Part shown: positions 1 to 6,812 of the stretch, piece after piece | How the letters are laid out: each line of letters begins with the position of its first letter | How positions within the stretch are numbered: the first letter of the stretch is position 1 | Source of the DNA: Christensenella sp. UBA7707 | GTDB lineage: Bacteria > Bacillota > Clostridia > Christensenellales > CAG-138 | Assembly (NCBI GenBank): GCA_002482435.1 | Contig: DLFZ01000122.1 | Coordinates: 1-13,688 of the forward strand | Length of the DNA stretch: 13,688 nucleotides | Reading direction: 5' to 3' | Translations under genes and position numbers: made by a program | The notes under the pieces: generated by a model | What the model was told of the DNA's origin: nothing | Database searches by the model: none | What the model saw: only the letters and a program-made list of their open reading frames with translations

Positions 1-398
1 CCGCCAAGGCCGCACAGGTGGATCATTTCGTGCGCGCGCTGCCCGATGGGTACAACATGGTACTCAACGAGGAGGCCGATAACATTTCGCAGGGGCAAAA
101 GCAGCTATTAACGATTGCACGCGCCATCCTCGCGGATCCGGAAATCCTCATCCTCGACGAAGCGACAAGCAGCGTGGATACGCGTACGGAGGTGCTCATT
201 CAAAAGGCGATGGACAATCTCATGAAAAACCGCACAAGCTTTGTAATCGCCCATCGTCTTTCCACCATCCGCAACGCCGACCTCATTCTTGTGATGCGCG
301 ACGGCGACATTGTGGAGCAAGGCTCGCATGAGGGATTGATTGATAAGAAGGGCTTTTACGCTGAGCTCTACAACAGCCAGTTTGAAAACGCGGGTTAA
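1..398 (+). CDS. ABC exporter, C-terminal ATPase part (5' end cut by window)
   Basis: Only the last 130 or so residues of the nucleotide-binding domain are present; the reading frame is open from base 3 to the stop. Visible motifs in order are a signature loop NISQGQKQ (a form of LSGGQ common in Firmicutes exporters), Walker [10 protein letters not shown] with the catalytic Glu, the D-loop SSVDTRTE and the H-loop VIAHRLSTI. The tail ([10 protein letters not shown], then [10 protein letters not shown]) is typical of fused transmembrane-ATPase half-transporters of the multidrug or lipid exporter type. It would drive export across the cytoplasmic membrane by ATP hydrolysis, probably as a homo- or heterodimer. 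The membrane domain and Walker A lie outside the window, so the substrate cannot be told. The gene is convergent with the operon on its right and shares a terminator with it. Confidence 0.93.
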   Translation, partial: AKAAQVDHFVRALPDGYNMVLNEEADNISQGQKQLLTIARAILADPEILILDEATSSVDTRTEVLIQKAMDNLMKNRTSFVIAHRLSTIRNADLILVMRDGDIVEQGSHEGLIDKKGFYAELYNSQFENAG

Positions 399-421
399 CG
401 CATTTTTAAAACTACAACAAG

Positions 422-461
422 AAAAGCCTTCCGTTTCGCGGACACGAAACGGAAGGCTTTT
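422..461. terminator. Bidirectional Rho-independent terminator
   Basis: A perfect 17-bp inverted repeat (422-438 with 445-461) encloses a 6-base loop. The arms carry A4 on the left and T4-5 on the right, so each strand reads as a GC-rich stem followed by a U-rich tail. It sits between two convergent genes, the ABC exporter (ends 398) and the acetyltransferase (ends 492), and can stop transcription from both. Confidence 0.92.
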
Positions 462-491
462 TAAGATAAAACAAACTTAATTCAAGAAAAA

Positions 492-1067
492 TCAATCTTC
501 CCGCAGATCAAGCCGCATCACGCTTACGCTGTCGTGGCGCTCGATTTCTTTAAAACCAAGCTCCTCATACATGGCGCGTGTTCCCCTGTACTGTTTTACG
601 GGCTCCGAGGGAAGTGCAAAAGGTGCGGCGTACACCGCGCCGCAGCCATGCGTGCGGAAATCCTCCACTGCCGTTTTTAAAAGAAGCCTTGCAACGCCCC
701 TCCCTCTGTATTCAGGATGGATTACAAAGCAAGCGACACCACCGGCGTTTTCTTCCTTCAGGCACGCACCAAGCTCCTGTTTGAGGCGTTTGAGCGAATC
801 GAGCGAGCTTGCGCAGCACCAACCGATGCAGCGCTCACCCTCGTATGCCAGGTAGCCGTTCATGTTTCCGTTTTCGATTTCTCGAATAGCCTCCTCGCGG
901 TTTTGCTCAGCGGTGCGGTTTTTCCATTCGTCCATGGGATCGTCGAGATAGTAGTAGCGGCAGAAACAGCCCGCCCAGTGCGGTGCATATGAAAAATCCA
1001 AACCGGAAAGGTAGTTCGCAAACGCTTGCCCCAATTCCTTTGTAAGCGGTTTCACGGTGTACTCCAT
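492..1067 (-). CDS. GNAT family N-acetyltransferase
   Basis: The 191-residue protein has the GNAT acetyl-CoA binding core. Residues about 112-131 (CFVIHPEYRGRGVARLLL) form beta-4 and motif A, with the R-G-R-G-V-A pyrophosphate loop at 121-126. A typical C-terminal stretch AMYEELGFKEIERH follows at about 165-178. The N-terminal part is rich in aromatic and Cys residues (HWAGCFCRYYY at 30-40), seen in a subgroup of uncharacterised GNATs. The acceptor substrate cannot be inferred. The ATG at 1067 is preceded by AAGGAGGG, which overlaps the stop codon of the RNase gene upstream; only 9 bases separate the two genes. It is therefore the last gene of the operon and probably translationally coupled, just before the terminator at 422-461. 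Confidence 0.9.
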   Translation of the reverse strand: MEYTVKPLTKELGQAFANYLSGLDFSYAPHWAGCFCRYYYLDDPMDEWKNRTAEQNREEAIREIENGNMNGYLAYEGERCIGWCCASSLDSLKRLKQELGACLKEENAGGVACFVIHPEYRGRGVARLLLKTAVEDFRTHGCGAVYAAPFALPSEPVKQYRGTRAMYEELGFKEIERHDSVSVMRLDLRED

Positions 1068-1076
1068 ATGCCCTCC

Positions 1077-2606
1077 TTAATATTGTTTGCAGCCGTGCCT
1101 TATGCGCGAAAGCTCTTCTTCCGAGCCGACAGCGCTTACCTCATAGGTTGAAACGTGCATTGTCTCGTCCGCCAACACATAGGCGGCTTTGCCCGCGCAA
1201 ACCGGCAAAAGCGGCGCTTCCGGGGTGTGGTTTTCCTCAATGATAGACGCAACGCTCGGGTGAACGCGCACAAGGTAATTCTTGGCGGATTCCTCATGAT
1301 AGGCGCGCATCAGCTTTTTTCTGACCTTCATCAGCACGGTCTCCGGTGAAAGCACCTTACCGTCGCCACCGCAGTACGGGCAGGAGGTTTGAAGCGTATG
1401 CCCAATACACTGGCGCGTCTTTTTGCGCGTCATCTCCACAAGCCCAAGCTGCGTAATGCCAAGAACGTTGGATTTTGTGCGGTCTTTTTTTAGCTCGGCC
1501 TTAAGTGTTTCAAGCACGCGTTCCTTATCGGCGATTTCATCCATATCGATGAAGTCCACAATGATGATGCCGCTGATATCGCGAAGCCTCAGCTGGCGCG
1601 CAATTTCTCGAGCAGCTTCGCAGTTGGTTTCGGTGATGGTTTCCTGAAGGTTGTCGTTGCTTCCTACATATTTTCCGGTATTGACGTCGATGGTGGTGAG
1701 CGCCTCGGTTTGGTCGATGATGATATACCCGCCGTTTTTCATCCAAACCTTGCGCGCAAGCGCTTTGTCGATCACCGATTCAAGCCCCATCACATCAAAC
1801 ATATCGGGAATTTCATCGTACAGCACTACTCGGTCGCGCAGCGTCGGCGAGATGATGCCCGCTACGATCTGCACGCGCTCAAAAAACTCCCTGTCGTTGA
1901 TGACAAGGCGCTCCACATCGGGGGTGAAAAGATCGCGAATGGTACGGAAGATCAACGGCTCTTCCGCGTGGATGAGCCGTGGCGCGGGCGAAAGCCTGCT
2001 TTTTTGCTGAATGCGTTCCCAGATGCGCACCAAAAACTGCACGTCGGAGGAAAACTCCTCCTCCGTTTTTCCCTCGGCGGCGGTGCGAACGATGACGCCC
2101 ATGTGCTGCGGTTTCAAGCGTTCCATCGCCTCTTTAAGGCGTGTGCGTTCCGCCTCGTTTTCAATGCGGCGCGATACCCCTACGTAGTTGACAGAAGGCA
2201 TTAAAACAAGCGTGCGCCCGGGGAGCGTGATGTGTGTTGTGACGCGCGCACCCTTTGTTCCGACAGGCTCTTTGAGCACCTGTACCATAATCTCCTGACC
2301 GGGTTTTACGATGTCTCGGATGTTGGGCACTTCAAAGCGCATATCGGCCGCCGCACCGTTGAATGTGAAATCGGATTTGTCTACGGTAATATCGCCTGCG
2401 TACAAAAAGGCGTTGCGCTCAAGGCCGATGTCCACAAACGCCGCCTGCATTCCCGGCAGAACGTTTTGCACCCTACCGTTGTAAATGTTGCCCACCAACC
2501 GTTCGCGACCACGGCGCTCAATGAAAATTTCACCGGGCGTACCATCTTCCAAAAGGACGACGCGTGTTTGGTACGGGTTAATGTCGACGATGATCTCCTT
2601 GCCCAT
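1077..2606 (-). CDS. rng: Ribonuclease E/G (RNase G type)
   Basis: The 509-residue protein is a single-strand-specific endoribonuclease of the RNase E/G family, involved in rRNA maturation and mRNA decay; E. coli RNase G is a similar 489 residues. An S1-like RNA-binding region lies at about 35-125 (RLVGNIYNGRVQNVLPGMQ, then AAFVDIG). The catalytic Mg2+ aspartates are visible as Asp307 (TTIDVNTG) and Asp351 (IIIVDFIDM). The zinc-link CPYC is at 409-412 (SCPYCGGDG). There is no long RNase E-type C-terminal scaffold. The ATG at 2606 has AGAAGG four bases upstream. It lies 47 bp after the DUF2344 gene and 9 bp before the acetyltransferase. Firmicutes with this gene usually have rplU next; here it is missing. 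Confidence 0.96.
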   Translation of the reverse strand: MGKEIIVDINPYQTRVVLLEDGTPGEIFIERRGRERLVGNIYNGRVQNVLPGMQAAFVDIGLERNAFLYAGDITVDKSDFTFNGAAADMRFEVPNIRDIVKPGQEIMVQVLKEPVGTKGARVTTHITLPGRTLVLMPSVNYVGVSRRIENEAERTRLKEAMERLKPQHMGVIVRTAAEGKTEEEFSSDVQFLVRIWERIQQKSRLSPAPRLIHAEEPLIFRTIRDLFTPDVERLVINDREFFERVQIVAGIISPTLRDRVVLYDEIPDMFDVMGLESVIDKALARKVWMKNGGYIIIDQTEALTTIDVNTGKYVGSNDNLQETITETNCEAAREIARQLRLRDISGIIIVDFIDMDEIADKERVLETLKAELKKDRTKSNVLGITQLGLVEMTRKKTRQCIGHTLQTSCPYCGGDGKVLSPETVLMKVRKKLMRAYHEESAKNYLVRVHPSVASIIEENHTPEAPLLPVCAGKAAYVLADETMHVSTYEVSAVGSEEELSRIRHGCKQY

Positions 2607-2653
2607 GTAACCTTCTCCGTATTTGAAAAGCCGAAGCTCTTTTCGTTCGTATT

Positions 2654-3313
2654 TTAACCGAAACGCGGCATGATAAGCCCGTCCTTTGAGTAAAGCGCGC
2701 TGCGATGTACGGCATACGGATATTCCTCACCAAGCCGCGCGAAAAGCGCCTCCATCAAAAGGTCAACGCCAAGGCTTCCCTGCGCGCTCACTTCCCCTGT
2801 TATGAGAAGTTTGCCCGGTTTGTCAAAAACGAGCCGGTAAAGCTTGGGGCGAAGGTCAACGTCCTTCATACCACCCTTGGTATGCTTGTTGACGATGATT
2901 TCCCCGCCCAAAAGCGAGTCGATGGCGGTTTGAAGCGCAGCATCGTTTACCGCGCACAAAAAGCTCACCGTATAATTCGCCGCACACATCAGAGCGCTCA
3001 ATGCCGCAACGGTATCGTCGGCAAATACAGCCTCCAGTACACGAAAACCGCTTGGAAGCGCTTCATTGACGCGCTTCATGAACTGATCGGAATCGATTTC
3101 GTTTTCAAGCCGTACATCAAGCCACTCGGCCGAGCTTGTAAAGCCAACGGAAAGTGCCGTGGCAAACGCAAGTACCGGGTGCGGGTTGAACCCTTGGGAA
3201 TAAGCAACCGGTATTTCAGCACGCCGGAAAGCGCGCTGAAACAGCCGCTGCACGTCCAAGTGCGACACAAAACGTGCCGCCCCTTGCTTTTCAAACCTTG
3301 CAATAATCCGCAT
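2654..3313 (-). CDS. TIGR03936 / DUF2344 radical SAM-associated protein
   Basis: The 219-residue protein begins MRIIARFEKQGAARFVSHLD, a start typical of the DUF2344 family, with the conserved R-F-x-S-H-L-D and the nearby SQGFNPHPVLAFA motif. The family is encoded next to, or fused to, TIGR03960-type radical SAM proteins; its biochemical role is not established as far as I know. I chose the ATG at 3313: GGGGA lies five bases upstream and homology starts there. The frame stays open up to 3355, but that extension lies wholly inside the upstream gene. The gene overlaps that upstream radical SAM gene by 23 bp, which implies translational coupling and a stoichiometric partnership. It has no transmembrane segment and no cysteine cluster of its own, so it may be a substrate-binding or partner subunit. 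Confidence 0.9.
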   Translation of the reverse strand: MRIIARFEKQGAARFVSHLDVQRLFQRAFRRAEIPVAYSQGFNPHPVLAFATALSVGFTSSAEWLDVRLENEIDSDQFMKRVNEALPSGFRVLEAVFADDTVAALSALMCAANYTVSFLCAVNDAALQTAIDSLLGGEIIVNKHTKGGMKDVDLRPKLYRLVFDKPGKLLITGEVSAQGSLGVDLLMEALFARLGEEYPYAVHRSALYSKDGLIMPRFG

Positions 3314-5126
3314 AACATTCCCCAAAGCAGCCGTTGCAGCCATCGCGGCAGTCACGCGTGAGCTGCTCTTTGTGCGCGCGGCTGTTTTCGGCTTTCAAGT
3401 ATTTGTCGGTAACGATCATGTCGATATGCCCCCAGGGAAGCGCCTCATCTTCGTTTCTCTGGCGGTGTGCATAAAACGCCGGATCAAGACCGCAGGAGGT
3501 AAAAGCGGCGTTCCATGCGGAGAGCTTAAAATGCTCGTCCCACGAGTCAAACCGCGCACCGTTGCGGTATGCCGCAACGAGCAGCGGCGCAAGCCGCCTG
3601 TCGCCGCGCGCAAATACGGCCTCCAAAATACTGATATCCGGCGCGTGATAGGAAAACTCCACCCCGCGAATGCTGCGAAGCGCGTTTCTTAAGAGCTGCT
3701 GTTTTCGCATCAACTCTTCCTTTTCGTTTTGCGCCTCCCACTGAAAGGGCGTAAACGGCTTTGGAACGAAGGAGGACGCGCTGACGGATACGCGGAAGCC
3801 TTTGCCCCGCTTTTCCTTGGGAAGCGAGTAATACACATTTACGACTTTTTTTGCAAGGTCGGCAATGCCCAAAATATCCTCGTCGGTTTCCGTGGGAAGG
3901 CCGATCATGAAATAAAGCTTAAGGCCCGTCCAACCGGCTTCAAAGGCGTCGCCCACGCTCCTTAAAAGGTCTTCCTCAGTGACGCATTTGTTGATCACGT
4001 CGCGAAGCCGTTGCGTGCCCGCCTCAGGCGCAAGCGTAAGCCCCGCTTTTCGCACGGACTGCATTTGCTCAAGGTTGTCTTTCAAAAAAGAATCGATGCG
4101 CAGCGACGGCAGCGACACGGAAACGCGCTGCTGCTTGAATTCATCGATAATTTCCGGCACAAGTTGATGGATTTCGGAATAGTCGCCGGTGCTTAAAGAG
4201 AACAGTGAAATTTCATCGTAACCGGTGCAGGAAACAAGCGAGCGTGCGTGCTCCATAAGCGTCTCTTTTTTACGCTCGCGGATGGGGCGGTAAATAAAGC
4301 CCGCCTGGCAAAACCGACAGCCGCGTGTGCAGCCGCGAAACAGCTCAAGCGCAAGCCTATCGTGAACAATCGGCATAAAGGGCACGATTGGGTTTCCGAT
4401 GTACTTCGCCGCGTCAAGGTTTTTGAGCACGCGCCGTTTTGGGCGGTCGGGCGCTTCTTTTTCAAGCTTGTCCATGTGCGAAAACATACCGTCGGGTGCA
4501 TACTGCGGCTCGTAAAACGCGGGTACGTAAACACCCTCGATCTTTGAGAGCGCCAAAAGAAGCGCGTGCTTTGAGACACCCTTCTTCTTTTCGCACAAAT
4601 ACACATCCAAAAACTCACCGATCAGCTCTTCGCCATCGCCGATGAGAACCGCGTCGAGAAAAGGCGCAACAGGCTCGGAATTGCAAGCGCAAGGGCCGCC
4701 GCTTATTACAAGAGGCATGGCCTCCCCACGATCCTTCGCATAAAAAGGAATGCCCGAAAGCTCAAGCATCGTAAGAAGGTTGGTATAGCCCATTTCGTAA
4801 AGAAACGAAAAACCGACAATATCAAATTCGCGCAGGTCGCGATGCGTTTCCAGCGAAAACGTACCAAGCCCGTTTTCGCGCAAAAGCGCCTCCATATCCG
4901 GCCAAGGCGCAAAGACGCGCTCGCAAAGCGCATCGCTTCTTTGGTTGATAATGTTATATAAGATCCTGGAACCCAGGTGCGACATGCCAATTTCGTATAC
5001 ATCGGGGAAACAAAGCGCAAATTTTACGGGAGCATCGGTCTTTACAATTTGATTCAGCTCCCCGCCGGTATACCTTGCGGGCTTTTCCACACGATCAAAA
5101 AGACTTTCCAACAACTTGTGATTCAA
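3291..5126 (-). CDS. TIGR03960 family B12-binding-like radical SAM protein
   Basis: The 611-residue protein has an N-terminal cobalamin-binding-like domain (about 30-240, containing CFPDVYEIGMSHLG and VISGGPCACNSEP). The radical SAM core follows, with the [4Fe-4S] motif CTRGCRFC at Cys266, Cys270 and Cys273. LTLAPEAGTQRLRDVINK and LKLYFMIGLPTETDEDI belong to the SAM-binding barrel. The tail carries five cysteines (C593, C597, C600, C604, C609), suggesting a second metal site. The start is TTG at 5126, five bases after GGAGG; the ATG within that ribosome binding site runs into a stop after one more codon. The reaction and substrate are unknown for the family. The DUF2344 partner overlaps its 3' end, and the RNase E/G gene follows. 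Confidence 0.93.
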   Translation of the reverse strand: MNHKLLESLFDRVEKPARYTGGELNQIVKTDAPVKFALCFPDVYEIGMSHLGSRILYNIINQRSDALCERVFAPWPDMEALLRENGLGTFSLETHRDLREFDIVGFSFLYEMGYTNLLTMLELSGIPFYAKDRGEAMPLVISGGPCACNSEPVAPFLDAVLIGDGEELIGEFLDVYLCEKKKGVSKHALLLALSKIEGVYVPAFYEPQYAPDGMFSHMDKLEKEAPDRPKRRVLKNLDAAKYIGNPIVPFMPIVHDRLALELFRGCTRGCRFCQAGFIYRPIRERKKETLMEHARSLVSCTGYDEISLFSLSTGDYSEIHQLVPEIIDEFKQQRVSVSLPSLRIDSFLKDNLEQMQSVRKAGLTLAPEAGTQRLRDVINKCVTEEDLLRSVGDAFEAGWTGLKLYFMIGLPTETDEDILGIADLAKKVVNVYYSLPKEKRGKGFRVSVSASSFVPKPFTPFQWEAQNEKEELMRKQQLLRNALRSIRGVEFSYHAPDISILEAVFARGDRRLAPLLVAAYRNGARFDSWDEHFKLSAWNAAFTSCGLDPAFYAHRQRNEDEALPWGHIDMIVTDKYLKAENSRAHKEQLTRDCRDGCNGCFGECYADYCKV

Positions 5127-5180
5127 AGCATCCTCCAGACTTTTTCGGTCGTTTCATTTTAACACCAAACACATACAAGG

Positions 5181-6011
5181 TCAACGAAGCTTCCTTAATA
5201 TGTCGCAAAGCCTCGCCTCCTGACCTAAAACGGCAAGGCCGTTTAAGACGGAAGCTTCATCAAGCTCACCGAGCATTTTCATTTCATCGTCTACCACATA
5301 CAAAACAACATAGCGGCTGTCGCCGAAGAGCTTCATGGCGGCTTTTGCGTTAAGCGACTGATGCACCGCCAAGCAGTGTACCGCTGCCGTACCTCCGCTT
5401 TTCAGCACACCCATGCGCTTTATCATGGAAAAAACACGGTATCCCCTTTGTGCACGCCATTCTCTTAGCGCTGCAAGCGGCAAAAACAACCCCCAGATGA
5501 TGAACGTGGGGTTTATTTGCCTGTTTAACAGAAGCCACGCGCCAAGCGCGAAAAATACGGAGCCCGCGGCCATACCAAACCCCGAAAGCAGGCGTACCGC
5601 CGCCTTTTCGCTCAAAACCGCCGTAACGGCGGCCTTTGCGGCACGTCCGCCATCAAGCGGGAGCGCGGGCAGCAGGTTGACTGCCGCAATCCAAAGGTTA
5701 ATCCGTCCGAACTCCTCAAAATATAAAAATCCGGTGCCGATCAAGTTTTTTGCCGCAAGAAATACAAGCCCCGCTATTAGGCTGAAAAGGGGACCGGAGG
5801 CGGCGATCAACAGTTCATCCCATCGGTCATTCACGGTTTTTTCAAGCTGCGCAACAAACCCGAACGGTTCCAGCTCAATGGCCGCAATCGCATAGCCGAG
5901 CCCACGCGCCATAAGCGCGTGACACAGTTCGTGCAGCGAAAGCGCCAGAAGCGATAGAAGAAGGCTGGGGAGATTGTTGCTTAGAAATGCGAAAAATACA
6001 AGCAGCAGCAC
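5181..6011 (-). CDS. M50 site-2 metalloprotease, SpoIVFB-like
   Basis: A polytopic membrane protease that cuts substrates within or near the membrane; the SpoIVFB subfamily processes pro-sigma-K in sporulating bacilli. The zinc motif HELCH is at 27-31 and the third ligand region NLLPALPLDGGR at 112-123 (Asp120), both intact. About four to six hydrophobic segments are visible, followed by a soluble C-terminal domain (about 190-276) resembling a CBS-like regulatory domain. The coordinates use GTG at 6011, the first conventional start, but this has no ribosome binding site and trims the N-terminus. The frame stays open upstream and encodes VRLGQIGNTVLRSSP, which resembles the first residues of family members. 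The true start is probably the ATA at 6060-6062, seven bases after GGAGG. The gene follows the SpoIVFA-like gene with slight overlap. Confidence 0.88.
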   Translation of the reverse strand: MLLLVFFAFLSNNLPSLLLSLLALSLHELCHALMARGLGYAIAAIELEPFGFVAQLEKTVNDRWDELLIAASGPLFSLIAGLVFLAAKNLIGTGFLYFEEFGRINLWIAAVNLLPALPLDGGRAAKAAVTAVLSEKAAVRLLSGFGMAAGSVFFALGAWLLLNRQINPTFIIWGLFLPLAALREWRAQRGYRVFSMIKRMGVLKSGGTAAVHCLAVHQSLNAKAAMKLFGDSRYVVLYVVDDEMKMLGELDEASVLNGLAVLGQEARLCDILRKLR

Positions 6012-6058
6012 AAGCGGGCTGCTGCGTAAAACCGTATTGCCAATTTGTCCTAAACGTA

Positions 6059-6736
6059 CTATATGCCATCCTCCCCCACTTCGAAAAACTGCGTTGGGTT
6101 TTCAGGACGGCCGCTTACGTTTACTTTAATAAACAGCGATTCTCCTGCCTCGATCACGCCCAAACTATCGAGTGCTTTAAGAGATTGCCCTTCCTCCACG
6201 GAAATGCTCGAAAGCCCATAGTATTGAATCTCCGAATCGTTTGCGGAGGTGATGCACACATAACCGCCAAGTTTGTCGTCTTCGCCGATGGCTTTTACCC
6301 GCCCGTCAACGGGAAGGCTCACCGTTTGCGCCGCCGCTGAAACGAGCATCAGCATGGTATCATCGGCAAGAAGTTCGGCGGCGTCGTAATTTACAGCAAG
6401 TGCAATCTTATCTTGCGCCGCAAAAACCTCCAAAATCCCCGGAAGCTCCACAAATTTAAGTTTGCCTAAGGTTTCGTCAAATTCATCGTCGGTAGAAGAG
6501 TCGGCAGTGTAGCTTGCGCCTACTGCGTCATTTGCACCGTTTTGAAGCGCACTTAACAAAAGTACCAGCGCGCACATGAACGCACATATGCCAAGCTTTA
6601 CAAACATTGAACCCGCGCCAAATTGCACGCCGTGCTTGCCGCGTTTTCCGTGTGTGCGATTTTGAAAACGCGAGAAGCCGCGTCCGCCCGCCTTGTCAAC
6701 TACAAAATCCGAAAGCTGCACCCGTTCAAGCGGCAT
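6059..6736 (-). CDS. SpoIVFA-like membrane protein with degenerate M23/LytM domain
   Basis: The 225-residue protein has a basic N-terminal cytoplasmic part (residues 1-43), one transmembrane helix (about 45-65), an acidic linker (SSTDDEFDE) and a C-terminal LytM/M23-like fold at about 140-218 (LPVDGRVKAI, then LGGYVCIT and VEEGQSLKALDSLGVIEAGESL). The zinc ligands of active M23 peptidases are missing: no HxxxD, and the usual HxH strand is replaced by IQYYGLSSI. An inactive domain of this kind is what SpoIVFA has; in B. subtilis it anchors and restrains SpoIVFB. The next gene is a SpoIVFB-like protease, supporting a regulator-protease pair. The ATG at 6736 has AGGGGG seven bases upstream, and that site may be masked by an upstream ACCCCC. 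Confidence 0.82.
   Translation of the reverse strand: MPLERVQLSDFVVDKAGGRGFSRFQNRTHGKRGKHGVQFGAGSMFVKLGICAFMCALVLLLSALQNGANDAVGASYTADSSTDDEFDETLGKLKFVELPGILEVFAAQDKIALAVNYDAAELLADDTMLMLVSAAAQTVSLPVDGRVKAIGEDDKLGGYVCITSANDSEIQYYGLSSISVEEGQSLKALDSLGVIEAGESLFIKVNVSGRPENPTQFFEVGEDGI
6070..6077 (-). promoter_or_regulatory. Shine-Dalgarno for the M50 gene, pointing at an ATA codon
   Basis: On the - strand GGGGGAGG lies within the last codons of the SpoIVFA-like gene. The ATG directly after it (6067-6069) is too close and in another frame. Seven bases after GGAGG comes ATA (6060-6062) in the M50 frame, opening IVRLGQIGN. No ATG, GTG or TTG lies in the M50 frame between here and 6011. Confidence 0.6.
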
Positions 6737-6742
6737 AGAAAA

Positions 6743-6783
6743 ACCCCCTGTCTTTTAACACGTTTATGTATATGACCGGGGGT
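6743..6783 (-). promoter_or_regulatory. Inverted repeat that can cover the SpoIVFA-like gene's ribosome binding site
   Basis: Reading the - strand, ACCCCC at 6783-6778 is fully complementary to GGGGGT at 6748-6743, and the latter contains the purine-rich Shine-Dalgarno sequence before the ATG at 6736. The loop is 29 bases and AT-rich. Pairing would hide the site, so translation could be modulated. This is inferred from complementarity alone. Confidence 0.35.
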
Positions 6784-6812
6784 ATCGCATCATTCGGTTC
6801 TATCTAGGCGTT

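Noticed and set aside
2705..3361. 218-codon open frame on the + strand opposite the DUF2344 gene
   Set aside because: It is rich in Arg, Lys and His with no family resemblance, no ribosome binding site was noticed, and it is antisense to a well-supported gene.
5875..6069. Frame from the ATG at 6069 as an alternative start of the M50 protein
   Set aside because: It is in a different frame from the protease, its peptide is not family-like, and the ATG lies directly against the ribosome binding site. A single-base indel could join it to the M50 frame, but the ATA explanation needs less.
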